Assembly: GCF_947179515.1 (NCBI RefSeq)
Contig: NC_067474.1
Coordinates: forward strand, 89,107,324-89,171,323
Length of the DNA stretch: 64,000 nucleotides
Direction of reading: 5' to 3'
DNA from: Apodemus sylvaticus
Lineage: Eukaryota > Chordata > Mammalia > Rodentia > Muridae
The position numbers and the translations under genes were made by a program. The notes under the pieces were generated by a model that was given only the letters and a program-made list of their open reading frames with translations, made no database searches and was not told the DNA's origin. Below are positions 1 to 10,920 of this stretch, piece by piece; position 1 is the first letter of the stretch; each line of letters starts with the position of its first letter.

Positions 1-255
1 ATGATTTACTCTTCTTCTATCTTCCTGTGGATGCACATCTGTTTCCTTCCTCTCTTTAACTCTCTTATCCCCATCTTTTTCTTCCTGTTTCTCAGTAAAA
101 TGAGAATCATCAATATGAGCCCATTGAACAGAGGAGCAGAGAGAGTCAGTGTGCTCTCTAAAGTCCTTCTCCAGGGTCTTACCAAGTTTAGGTTTAAATG
201 GAGGAAAAGATGTATGCTTAAGTAAGCAATCATGGTCAAAGTGTGGTCCAAGCCA
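1..255 (-). other. Open frame of unknown origin running off the window edge
   Basis: On the minus strand 85 codons are open from a stop at 256-258 to the first base of the window. The translation is not low-complexity; its second half is rich in charged residues (stretches such as EKQEEKDGDKRVKERKE). No ATG lies at its start and no convincing splice acceptor is visible upstream; a weak GT donor-like site lies near position 9. I do not recognise the protein. It could be part of an exon or retrocopy whose remainder is outside the window, or a chance open frame. Confidence 0.25.
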
Positions 256-389
256 TTATCACTCTTTGGCCCTTAGGTTCTCCTCCAAGATGGCCTAACA
301 AGGTCTTATAATTATGTGACATCCTTTTCCAGGAGAAAAGCTGATAGGATAAAGGACCTATAAAGGTATTATGAATACCATGGTACTTG

Positions 390-505
390 CTATGTAGCTC
401 AGGCTGTCTTCAAACAAAAACCTACCTCCTGCCAGTGCTGAGATTATAGGAATAGAAGGCTACACTGGTGTTGTTTGTTTGTCTGTTTGTTTATTTGTTT
501 TCAGT
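390..505 (-). repeat. Degenerate B1-like SINE with (TTTG)n tract
   Basis: Antisense B1-like blocks are readable (tatgtagctcaggctgtctt, gtgctgagattataggaat), followed by a TTTG/TTTA tract at about 467-502. The copy is strongly diverged and its edges are approximate. Confidence 0.5.
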
Positions 506-606
506 GCCTGAGATGATCTGCCCATATTCTTGCCATATGTTCCACTGACATCTATCTCTACTTCTGAATACAACTTTAGAATAATTTTCTTCCTGCTACC
601 AAAATA

Positions 607-651
607 AAAACATCATCATCATCATCACCATCATCATCAACAACAACAACA
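607..651 (+). repeat. (CAT)n/(CAA)n trinucleotide microsatellite
   Basis: A run of CAT/CAC triplets passes directly into CAA triplets. It may have grown from an A-rich retroelement tail. Confidence 0.9.
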
Positions 652-654
652 GGA

Positions 655-970
655 AGTGTCTTAGTTTGCTTTATATTTTGGGGATAAACACCAAAATCAA
701 TTTATGGAGAAAAGGGTCAATGTCAGCTTATAGTTTATAGCCAATCATGAAGGGACACCAGAGCAGGAACTCAAGGAAGGAACTTGGTGGCAGGAACTAA
801 AACAGATAACTTGGAGACATACTGTTTACTGCTTGTTCTCCATGGCTTGCTCAGTTTTCTTTTTTATATCACCTTAGACAACCTGGACTATCCACACTCT
901 ACACAGTGACCTGATCCATCACACAATAATCGTAGAGTAAATGCTCTACATACTGGTCTACTGGCAATTT
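655..970 (+). repeat. Rodent interspersed repeat, family not assigned
   Basis: The text follows a very common rodent repeat: a block resembling 'aaacaccaaaatcaa..ttatggagaaaaggg', then 'caggaactcaaggaaggaac', then 'ggcttgctcag'. The copy is old and diverged. I recognise the family by its text but not by a secure name. Confidence 0.55.
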
Positions 971-2180
971 GATAGATGATTTTTTTTAAGTTTCCTTTTC
1001 CCAGATTAAATCTAGGTTGTATAAAGTTGACAAAAACAAATACAAAAAAATACCTAAAAATGACAACTTGATTAAAATATGTAATTCAATAATTTTATAG
1101 ATATTTAATTAGAAAACTATAATTGATTGGCTAGGTACTACATTGGGAAATCACTATTATTCTGAAATCATTTGTTTCCACTTCAGTATATCATACTAAT
1201 GATGGAGACCGAGAAAAAATAGGATGCATGGACAAATCACTTTCGGATCATTTACAAGCACACTCTTAAGATTCCCAGAATAAAGATTGCACTCGCTGTT
1301 AAGTGCAAACCATTTATAATGCATATTTTCTTATGTCTGAAAGAAAATATTACTATTTATTTGCCAAGGTGAAAATATAGCATGCTAATTCTTGATCCTG
1401 GATGTTCTGTGCAGATGGAAGTTTTGATGAGAACTAATGGATGCTTAGCACTAACCCTTGGCTGAAAATAGCAGCTTGTTGTTTTATAGAAAGAATAAGA
1501 TCAATTTCCAAACATTTTAGAAATCTCAGGGCTTTTTTTCTTTAAAAATAGACAAATAAATGGCCACATTAGCACTTTCCCTTCAATGTGAGCCAAGGAC
1601 ATTTTTAAAATGTCACAACTCAGGGTTAACACTCTTATTTTTGACATTTGGCCTTCAGATTTTTCTCCTTAATTGTCTGTTTGCTGCTTCATTGCCGTAT
1701 ACAAAGATTTAAGGTCAAATTCATCTCTTTCCTGTATTGCTATAGATATAAATTCCAAAAGTTTTAAATATTTCATATGTTGCATGCTACTACAATTTCC
1801 CAATGTTAAACCCAATATTAAATTAGGTTAAAACTCTTGAATCTAGAGAAGTCTTCCATTTAGGCCATAATTACCGCCAGCAAGAGTTGTTAGCTCTTTG
1901 AGTCCAACTATAAGCTTTTTGTTTTATATCGGATGTTCGTAGGTTTGTTTCTGCAGACCAGAGGAAATATTTAGGTCTTACAATAGAAAATGTAGCCAGC
2001 ACATAATGTTTTGCTGTTCTGTAAGATATTAAGTATATCTCCAAAGAGGTTAATGGGCCTGGAACTTCAGATTTTGTTTTAAATACAGACTAGTTCCAAA
2101 ATGCACTGTATGGACTGAAGGGTAAATGCCTCACACACTCAGCTGAGTAGAACTTAAATACAAAAGTACTATATATAAAC
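971..2180. other. No gene or clear repeat seen
   Basis: AT-rich sequence with frequent stops in all frames. No SINE, LTR or open frame stands out by eye. Confidence 0.6.
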
Positions 2181-2186
2181 TTAATT

Positions 2187-2224
2187 GTGTGTTCTCTCTC
2201 TGTCTCTGTCTCTCTGTCTCTGTC

Positions 2225-2258
<34 letters not shown>

Positions 2259-2302
2259 GTGTGTGTGTGTCTGTGTGTGTGTGTGTCTGTGTGTGTGTGT
2301 GT
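2187..2302 (+). repeat. (TC)n/(TG)n compound microsatellite
   Basis: A TC-rich tract (TCTG/TC units) passes into TG repeats interrupted by TC. Frames that are open across it on both strands encode only low-complexity Ser/Leu/Val/Cys or His/Thr/Arg strings and are not genes. Confidence 0.95.
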
Positions 2303-2820
2303 AAACCTACATGCTATAATTATGGATACCCATATGTATCCACACAAAAATGGAGGCCAGAGAGAGAGGTCTCATGTCTTTAAGAAATGTTTTCTTCCTT
2401 ATTTTCTGAGGTGTGGTCTCTGACTGAACATGATGCTTATTAATTGGCTGGGATGACTAATGAGAAAGCTCAAGAGATGCTTCCATCTCCATCTGCCTGG
2501 ACCTGGGTTTAGAAGCATGCCGTATTATTCCAGCTTTACCACGAGTGTTGGGGTTCAAATTACGTGTTCTGTGCTTGAGAGAATCCAGCACCCCAGTTGT
2601 CTGAAGATCTTTTTGGCTGATATTTTCATTGAGAATAATACACAGAAAGAGGCATCAAAAGATGAAGCTACTAATGCTGAGACACATGACTTAGCCGACA
2701 GCATGTGCCGTTATTACTCATTTGCCATTAATGTATTGATAGTCAATTTTTTTATTACATATTGGGGTAGTTACTGGATAGAGCAGAGAAAAAGTTGCTT
2801 CTTTTAGAAATGCAACGAGT

Positions 2821-3708
2821 TTTTAATCTTAGCCATTCTGACTGGTGTAAGGTGAAATCTCAGGATTGTTTTGATTTGCATTTCTCTAATGACTAATGAT
2901 GTTGAGCATTTTTTAAGAAGCTTCTCAGCCATCCGAAGTTCTTCGGGTGAAAATTCTTTGTTTAGTTCTGTACCCCATTTTTAATAGGGTTATTTGGCTT
3001 TCTGGGGTCTAACTTCTTGAGTTCTTTGTATATATTGGATATTAACCCTCTATCTGATGTAGGGTTGGTGAAGATCTTTTCCCAATTTGTTGGTTGCCGA
3101 TATGTCCTTTTGATGGTGTCCTTTGCCTTACAGAAACTTTGTAATTTTATGAGGTCCCATTTGTCAATTCTTGATCTTAGAGCATACGCTATTGGTATTC
3201 TGTTCATGAACTTTCCCCCTGTACTGATGTCCTCAAGGGTCTTCCCCAGTTTCTTTTCTATTAGCTTCAGAGTGTCTGGCTTTATGTGGAGGTCCTTGTT
3301 CCATTTGAAGTTGAGCTTAGTATAAGGAGATAAGGATGGATCAATTTGCATTCTTCTGCATTCTGACCTCTAGTTGAACCAGCACCATTTGTTGAAAAGC
3401 CTATCTTTTTTCCACTGGATGTTTTTTAACTCCTTTGTCGAGGATCAAGTGGCCATAGGTGTGTGGGTTCATTTCTGGATCTTCATTCCTATACCATTGA
3501 TCTGCCTGCCTGTCACTGTACCAATACCATGCAGTTTTTAACACTATTGCTTTGTAGTATTGCTTGAGGTCAGGGATACTGATTCCTCCAGAATTTCTTT
3601 TGTTGTAGAATAGTTTTAGCTATCCTGGGTTTTTTGTTACTCCAAATGAATTTGAGAAAAGGGGAAATCATTTGAAACGTAAGTAAAAAGTATATCGAAT
3701 AAAAAAAA
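2821..3708. mobile_element. 5'-inverted (twin-primed) L1 fragment with 15-bp TSD
   Basis: Positions 2821 to about 3653 are antisense L1 ORF2 (late RT to C-terminal region). From about 3656 the text switches to the sense-strand end of the L1 3' UTR and an A tail ending at 3708. The same 15 bases, agaaatgcaacgagt, flank the whole unit at 2806-2820 and 3709-3723, so both orientations arrived in one insertion. That is the hallmark of twin priming. The part of the L1 between the two pieces (ORF2 C-terminus and most of the 3' UTR) is missing. The antisense ORF2 piece has an open stretch at 3351-2962. Confidence 0.92.
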
Positions 3709-3928
3709 AGAAATGCAACGAGTGTCTGTCTCCCATTTCACTCTTTATATGATGATTAGTCTTTATTTTCTCAATTATTTTAACTTTAAAAATAAGTGCA
3801 AGCCTGCAAAGACATCAAGTTCTTTGGAAAGATGTGTTGTGGCTAGTCCACAGTCTTGAAGGCCACACCCCTTTTTTCCCTACTGTGTAGTGTAAGTTAG
3901 TCAGTGACAGGTGTTAAAAATCAGGTGC

Positions 3929-4836
3929 TGATGACTATTGAAGTTGAGCATTTTTTAAGATGTTTCTCAGCCATCCAAAGTTCTTCAGGTGAGAATTCTT
4001 TGTTTAACTCTGTACCCTTAAAAAATGCTCAACTTCAATAGTCATCAGGGAAATGCAAATCAAAACAACCCTGAGATTTCACCTGACACCAGTCAGAATG
4101 GCTAAGATTAAAAACTCAGGAGACAGCAGGTGTTGGCGAGGATGTGGAGAAAGAGGAACATTCCTCCACTGCTGGTGGGATAGTAAGATGGTACAACCAC
4201 TCTGGAAATCAGTCTGGCGGTTCCTCAGAAAACTGGGCATGTCACTTCCAAAAGATCCTGCTATACCACTCCTGGCCATATACCCAGAGAATTCCCCAGC
4301 ATGTAATAAGTATATATGCTCCACTATGTTCATAGCATATAGGCTTCTGGCCCTATATATAATAGCCAGAAGCTGGAAAGAACCCAGGTATCCCTCAACA
4401 GAAGAATGGATGCAAAAAAATGTGGTATATATACACAATAGAGTTCTATTCAGCCATTAGAAACAATGAATTCATCAAATTCTTAGGCAAATGGATGGAG
4501 CTGGAGAACATCATACTAAGTGAGGTAACCCAGTCTCAAAAGATCAGTCATGGTATGCACTCACTAATAAGTGGATATTAGCATGGAAAACTGGAATACC
4601 CAAAACATAATCCACACATCAAATGAGGTACAAGAATAACGGAGGAGTGGCCCCTGGTTCTGGAAAGACTCAGTGTAGCAGTATAAGACAAAACCAGAAC
4701 AGGGAAGTGGGAAGGGATGGGTAGGAGAGCAGGGGGAAGGAAGGGGGCTTATGTGACTTTCGGGGAGTGGGGGACCAGAAAAGGGGAAATCATTTGAAAT
4801 GTAAATAAAAAATATATTGAATACAATTAAAAAAAT
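3929..4836 (+). mobile_element. L1 3' fragment with short 5' inversion and 30-bp palindrome
   Basis: Positions 4018-4836 are sense L1: the last ~160 codons of ORF2, the 3' UTR with its G-rich tract, and an A tail. Positions 3929-4017 are antisense ORF2 from just upstream. The segment 3929-3958 is the exact reverse complement of 4018-4047, including a variant text (caatagtcatca) not found in the other copies here, so both arms came from one RNA. The sequence atcaggtgc flanks it at 3920-3928 and 4837-4845. This is a twin-priming product with duplication, not deletion, at the inversion point. Confidence 0.9.
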
Positions 4837-4845
4837 ATCAGGTGC

Positions 4846-5016
4846 CGAAAAGAGTTGATCCAGCATTGTAGGGGAGTGGGAAATGGACCAGGACAGGGAA
4901 ATGGGAGGGGGGTGATTGGAAAATGGGTGGAGGGAAGAGAGCTTATGAGACTGATGGGGAGGGGGTTACTGGGAAAGGGGAAAGCATTTGGAATGCAAAC
5001 AAAGAATATAGAAAAA
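4846..5016 (+). mobile_element. Older L1 3' UTR end fragment
   Basis: A purine-rich stretch ends in 'gggaaaggggaaagcatttg', a diverged L1 3' end, followed by an A-rich tail. The target motif atcaggtgc lies on both sides (4837-4845 and 5017-5025); the left copy is shared with the neighbouring L1 at 3929-4836. Confidence 0.8.
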
Positions 5017-5025
5017 ATCAGGTGC

Positions 5026-6080
5026 CCAAATGGTACACCAGAGGACATCAACTCTTGTGATGGCTGAAGTGATGAAGCTTGATAGCTACTTTAATGAGTG
5101 GACATCAGCATCTGCAGTCAACTGAAGAAAACTTTGGTCCAAATATAAAGAAAGATGGTTAGTTAGTTAAACCACTCATAAATTTCTGGAAGATTTGATT
5201 TAATGAAACAAAAATGTTGACTTTAGCAAGCTGAATTAAAGATCTATGAAAAGAATTATGCTATGTAGAGAGAGGTATTGCGGTTATATCTAAAATTTAA
5301 TAAACTGGCAGAACCATGCAGAAGAAACATTGAAACAAGCACACATTATGGATGATGGGATAGATGCACAAACTTAGAAGAGCTAAAATTTTCTAATTAT
5401 ATTATAGCAGGAATTCTACCATCTGAAAAGAAATAAAAGCCACTTTCCTAGCCTCTGAACTTGCTCTCTAGTTCCACTTGTGTTTCTCATACTCCATTTG
5501 CTCTATTTTTGTCTCCTAATAAATGCCTACATTTTAGGGTGAAGTTAGTGAGTCCCTACCTGTTTCAGTTAAAAGGGTCTACAACTTTCATGCCTACAGA
5601 CATTCTTAGTGTCTATGAATTTCCCCACTGAATTACTGAAGGCATTTCCACCTTTGATTTGGAAGACTTTGCATTATGATAGTCCAAAACAGAATATGCA
5701 TACATGAGCATTAAAAAAGAATAGCCATGGTTAATTATCATATATCCAGTCTATGTTTGGATACTTCTCTGTGATCTACAGACAAATCTAGGAATTTTAA
5801 TAATGATAACAAGTCTCGACTGCTGCCAAGAGTCCTGTAGAGGATGAGGTAGCATTTCAAAGAGAATGAGTACCAGAAAACCAGGATTGAAACACAATTT
5901 GAAAAATGCTGAAACTCTGTTGCTTCATAAATGTGGTTCCTTTGCAAATATTTTATTTGTGAAAAGTCCATTCTCAATTTTGTAGACATTTACAATAAAC
6001 GATAGGCTTGGTATGAGTGAATTTGAGTTAATATTCTATTTTTGTATGTATCACTGAGACAGTAATTAATCAATAAATTG
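5026..6080. other. No gene or clear repeat seen
   Basis: AT-rich sequence without a convincing open frame or recognisable repeat. The short open frame on the minus strand at 5989-5738 has no features beyond chance. Confidence 0.55.
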
Positions 6081-6092
6081 AAGCTGCTTTTT

Positions 6093-6254
6093 TTTGTGAC
6101 TTGGTTTTTTTGAGATAGGGTTTCTCTGACTGTATAGCCCTGGCTGTCCTGGAACTCACTCTGTAGACCAGGCTGGCCTTGAACTCAGAAATCCGCCTGC
6201 CTCTGCCTCCCAGAGTGCTGGGATTACAGGCGTGCACCACCACCGCCTGGCTGG
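6093..6254 (-). mobile_element. B1 SINE with TSD
   Basis: Antisense B1 is clear (ccaggctggccttgaactca, gagtgctgggattacaggcg). An 11-bp duplication agctgcttttt flanks it at 6082-6092 and 6255-6265. B1 is a 7SL-derived, non-autonomous SINE mobilised by L1. The open frame at 6179-6379 merely reads through it. Confidence 0.95.
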
Positions 6255-6265
6255 AGCTGCTTTTT

Positions 6266-7138
6266 AAGAAGAAATATTTCTTCAGTTCCCATGGCTCTTT
6301 TATTTATTTTCTAGTAGATGGAAGACTTTCTCAAGTCATTTGTAAATCACTACAGGAGTTGAGTCAACAGAATATATAATATGTCTGTGTTCATGTATGT
6401 TTGGAGAGGTGTGACTACAAGACTCAAAGGACCTTTCACAGTTTTCCATCCTAATCAATCAAAGGGTGTTCTTTAAATGGCCAGATAATAAATACACAAT
6501 CAGTTTTATTCTTTCAGCTGTAACTATTCAACTATGTCATTATAGCATTGAAGAATTGCAGACAACAGGCAAACAATTGAGTATAGTGTGTTGTAGAACA
6601 AATTTATGGAAAAAAGACAAGGAGATAAGTTAGGCCCTAAGCTCTAGATTTCTGATCACTGGTAGCATACTTTGATGGAGACCTCATTCATATCCTGAGC
6701 AAGTCTTCACCAACACTCTTGGATACTACTATTTGGTCCTTAGCAAGCCACTGAACCTTTTTTTTTTTTAAATTAATCTTTTTCATTTGTGTGCTTGAAT
6801 AAACATATTATAAAACTTCTTAATAATTATTGTGCTGTTAATTCTTGTTATATTAGGGCCTAGAAACAAAAATTGAAATTTCACCTACCCTCTGGATAAA
6901 ATGATTGTCTTGTTAGATTTTCCTTTTCATTTTGCATAATTTATGGTTTTGCGATTCACAATACAGAATAACTTTTCAAAAGGTAGAGATTATGCAATGT
7001 GCAGCTCTGTTCTACTAATAATACCACCTTCAACTAAGACAGACACCGATATTGAGATGGTGATTGCTTATTCATAAGGACACAGTAACCACTTATTTCT
7101 TCTGAACAAAGGTATTTAAAAAATCCACATCCTTCCTT
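6266..7138. other. No gene or clear repeat seen
   Basis: AT-rich, unique-looking DNA with a T-run near 6760-6771. No supported feature. Confidence 0.55.
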
Positions 7139-7320
7139 CTTCCTTCTCTTCCTCTGTTTCTCCCTCCCTCCTCCCTTTCTTCTTCCTTCCCTATCTCCGA
7201 CTATCTCTTTTTTCTTTTCTTTTCTTTTCTTTTCTTTTCCTTTCCTTTTCTCTTTTCTTTTCTTTTCTTTTCTTTTCTTTTCTTTTCTTTTCTTTTCTTT
7301 TCTTTTCTTTTCTTTTCTTT

Positions 7321-7368
<48 letters not shown>

Positions 7369-7371
7369 TCA
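7139..7371 (-). repeat. Long (TTTTC)n then (TTTC)n microsatellite
   Basis: A TTCC-rich lead-in is followed by a pentanucleotide TTTTC array from about 7206 to 7323 and a TTTC array to 7370. It abuts a degenerate antisense B1-like block, so it probably expanded from that SINE's A tail. The Lys/Glu-rich antisense open frames are repeat artefacts. Confidence 0.95.
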
Positions 7372-7480
7372 TCTTCTAGATAGGGTCCAGAACATGCTGG
7401 CCTCAAGTTTATAACCTTTCCACACATGCTTCTAAATTCTAGATTTATAGGCATTGATACATCTGGTTCCTGTTATTTTT
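7372..7480 (-). repeat. Degenerate B1-like SINE
   Basis: The block agggtccagaacatgctggc followed by cctcaagtttataac resembles antisense B1 in order and spacing, but is heavily mutated. Confidence 0.45.
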
Positions 7481-7839
7481 AATCTTGACTTGTACTATTT
7501 TTGCTGAAGTATTACAGGTAATAAACATAAGAGTGATAAATGATATAATACTCACAGACTAAAATATTCATCACTACCATATTAATCATAGATTATATGA
7601 ATAGGAAGAGTGAGCTAATAGATAAATGGAACAGAATTCACAAAAATACACAATGACTATTTTCATTTTCACCATAAATATCAACCCAAGTAGCAAATAA
7701 TTAGAGATAGCATGCTTGCAAGAAATCTATAGTAAAATTTAAAAAAACCAATGAAAATGAAAACACTATTTATGAAATACTAATTTAGCCTAGCAAATTA
7801 AAACTTCTAGTACTAGGAATCAGTTATCTCTTTTTGAGG

Positions 7840-8665
7840 TGTCAGTCAGTACATTTGCCAAATATGCCTGAAAGATTGGAGGCTCTTGGTTGCTCTCCAG
7901 AACATGATGGTAAGACTCTATTTCTGTGGGTACAACATACTTGCATTATTGGACATGGAAAAGAAAACGTGGTACTGACTTGGAAGCTTCTTAAATATCT
8001 AGTTTTCATAGTACTACAAGGAGCTATATAAGCCACCAGAGAGAAAAAGTAACCATTAATCTGAACCAGATATGAATCCTATGAACTACAGTAATAACTG
8101 GCCTGATATAAGCCCACTAGTAAAATAGTTGCATGAATGTTATAGAAGTAAACAAACATTTTACAGCTGGAGTGAAGGACTGTTACATGAGATAGAAACG
8201 ATAGCTGGAACTAAGTGACAAGAATCTATGGGCAACAGGCTATTGTCCTGAAATATTAAAATGACTACTAGTGATCATAGGCACATACCAATAGATCTCT
8301 CAACACCTAATAGGGAAGCTTTTTTATAAAAACAAAATATCAACAATAACAACAACAACAACAACAAAACGGGTGGCAATTAAGAGAGTTCAAGAAGGGG
8401 CTGGCTCTGACTCCTGCCTGCTTTTGGAGCCTTTTTCTCCTACTGGGCTGTCTATTCCAGCCTTTATATGAGTAAAGGTGCCTCGTCCTATGGCATTATG
8501 ATATGCTATATTTGGTTGATATCCCTAGGAGGCTGCCATTTTCTGAAGAGATATAGAGGAGTAGTGGATTGGGATGAGAGGGGGAGAATAGGAGGGGATG
8601 AAGGTGGGGAAATTGCTGTCACATATTGTGTAATATGTGAAAGAAGAAATAACATTTTAAAAAGT
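7840..8665 (+). mobile_element. Old Lx-like L1 3' UTR
   Basis: The order of blocks matches a rodent Lx-type 3' UTR: 'tgaatgttatagaagtaaac', 'gggcaacaggctattgtcct', 'ctgactcctgcctgctttt', then the G-rich end and A tail near 8640-8665. The antisense of the same blocks occurs at 57.2-57.5 kb. An internal CAA tract at about 8341-8368 is a small microsatellite. The 5' limit is approximate. Confidence 0.75.
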
Positions 8666-9045
8666 AAGAAACAGCTTTAGGGGTCATCTGAAGAATACAC
8701 GTATAACCATTGCATGCTCACCATTTTCCAATAAACATTTGTTTAATCCCCACAAAATTATGATGTTAAATATTTATATTACTAATAGATAAGGACCCAT
8801 GTTAATGATATATCTTTCTGTCTTAAGAAACTATAAGAAGGAAATAGGCAGAATAAAGTAAATAATAAAATTTAAAACAGACAAAAATGGTGTGAAAAAC
8901 CAACCAAAAATGGTGTGAAAAAACTAACCAAACCCAAACCAAATATTAATGAAACAAACAAACAAACAAAAAACCCCATGTGTAAAAAGAGAGACTGTAT
9001 CATGTAGTTTTAAAAAGAAACCCATGCTAAATCCAGCTATGTCCT
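8666..9045. other. No gene seen; local A-rich direct repeat
   Basis: AT-rich DNA. The phrase aaaaatggtgtgaaaaa occurs twice around 8883 and 8907, a small local duplication, followed by an AAAC tract. Nothing coding is visible. Confidence 0.6.
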
Positions 9046-9610
9046 GTCATAGGTAGCATTGCACACCCCCATGGCTAGCTCTGTTTGGCTTTCTTGTCCT
9101 GGTTGCTGAGGCTAGCTTGTTAAGCTAACCCAAAGAGTTTAACCTGAAATACCTGGGGCTGTCACTCCCATGCTCCCATTTCTCAGACCATCCACCCTAT
9201 GGCTGGCCTACAGAAAGCCAGCTAATGCTCACAGCTTCCCTTAGGCCCGTGAAATGAAAATAGAAGAGAATTGTATTATCCCAGCCAGGTTTATAACGGT
9301 AAATCTCTAACCCCAAAAATGCCCATGCAAAGAACAAACAACTCAAAAATAAAACTACAAGCTGTGTGCGTAGATCGGATAAATTTACCACTACACTATT
9401 CTATTGACCATCTATGAAATCCCTAGCTACTTGTGGGTCCTTCAGGCCACGTGGGTCTGTTCCATCTTTAATCCCTTCTTTCCCTGTCTTCCCCTTCTGT
9501 CCTCCATCTCTTCCCCTCTCTAAAACTTTCATCTCTGCCTTTTCCTCCCACTTCTCAATAACAGGTTCTAGCCTTTTCTGCCCTATTAAGATTTCACCTG
9601 ACATCACCTA
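9046..9610. repeat. Probable old interspersed repeat, family not assigned
   Basis: A moderately GC-rich block with a polypyrimidine stretch at about 9470-9570 reads like a repeat consensus I have met in rodent DNA (cctggggctgtcactcccat; cttgtgggtccttcaggcca), but I cannot name the family. Short open frames inside it are not convincing. Confidence 0.35.
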
Positions 9611-10079
9611 AATACATGATTTGCTCCTCGTCTGACCACCCCTATTGCATGAGCAGAAAATACAAACATCAATGCACAACAAGAGACAATACCAGGAAAC
9701 CTCTAGTAAGGAGAAAAAGATACCATAGTCCGAAAGAAACGAGGGATAAAATCTCAGATTTCAGATCCTGCAGTTGTTAATCAAACAGAATATAATGCTC
9801 AACATATTGACATAAATTCAATGACTTAAATGAAAATAGGCATTTTAAAGATGCTTGGACCCAAGTCCACTTGAGATTAGTAAATAATTAACAGCCATAA
9901 AATTCTCTCATAGTTCAACTGAATAGTAGCAAGTTAACAGAATGAAAGGAGATAGAAGAATTAGAAGTTTAAGGCTTCAGAAATGAAAGTGTCAGTTCTC
10001 AATAGCCTAGTAAATTCACCAACTGAACAGACAGAAACCACACATAAACTTCTCCACAAAGCACAACTCATTTTATGAA

Positions 10080-10500
10080 TCTAATTTATCTTGTTTCACA
10101 AACCAGGCAAAGATCTCACAAGAAATGAACATTATAAGCCAATGTTCCTCATGGCTATAAACTTAAATACTAGTAAGTTAAATACAGCAAATCTATAAAA
10201 TAATGCTACTATATACTAACCAAATAGGTATCAAATCAGGAGTGCAAGACTGAATGAACACTTGAAAACCAACAAGAAACTGATATCAAGGTCTACTGAT
10301 GATAAAAGAAATCTGCAAGACAATCAGCACAGTACAGAATGCATTTGTTAATAACAGCTATTTACCACTAACTCTCATTAGATTTCTACATAATTTAATA
10401 CCTAAGACTTTATTCATAATCTGAAAGGAATGAATCAAGATATCTGCTCATGCTATCTTACTAAAAATGCCATAATCAATACAGTAAAAAATCCAATGTT
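10080..10500 (+). mobile_element. Ancient L1 ORF2 reverse-transcriptase relic
   Basis: The text follows L1 ORF2 RT in order through many mutations: 'taagccaatgttcctcatgg', matching the RT motif that reads PISLMNI in the young L1; then 'ggtatcaaatcaggagtgca', matching VGFIPGMQG; then 'aacacttgaaaaccaacaag'. No open frame remains. Much older than the murine L1s in this window. The preceding 9660-10080 may be part of it but is too decayed to assign. Confidence 0.65.
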
Positions 10501-10567
10501 TATATTTGAAATCTTTCTGAGGGGGTTTATGAATTTGATATACTTGGGACATATATAAATTTTTTCT

Positions 10568-10795
10568 GGTCTCTGGCAAGATGGCTCAATGGTTAAAAAC
10601 ACTGGCTTTTATTCCAGAGGACCAGGATTTAATTCATATCATGGCATGATAGCACACAATCATTTGTAACACCCGTCTGAGGGGATCTCATACCCTCTTC
10701 TGTCCTCTGTGGATACAAGTGATGCAGACATACATGCAGGTAAGCACCCACATACACACATACATACATACATATACAAAAACAATGAAATAATA
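10568..10795 (+). mobile_element. B2/B3-type SINE with (CATA)n end
   Basis: The tRNA-derived head is clear (gcaagatggctcaatggtta), then 'ccagaggaccaggatttaat', 'ataccctcttctgtcctctg', and a 3' CATA-rich end. Internal pol III A and B box regions are present but mutated. The length suits B3/B2. Confidence 0.85.
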
Positions 10796-10920
10796 GTATT
10801 TTAAAAGTGTATTTGGATCTTCTTGTAATGAATAGTACTCTTATTGTAGATATCTTAGCATTTGATACAAAATGAACCGGCCTAGAAGATATTGTCCTAA
10901 GTGAAAAAAAAAGTTAAAGA

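Noticed and set aside
2187..2423. Open frames across TC/TG, TTTC, CA and CCAT microsatellites
   Set aside because: The translations are pure low-complexity strings dictated by the repeat units, here and at 7.0-7.45, 27.5-27.9, 29.5-30.1, 58.4 and 60.2 kb.
2460..2807. 115-codon plus-strand frame before the first L1
   Set aside because: No recognisable domain, no neighbouring exon signals, and composition as expected from local base content.
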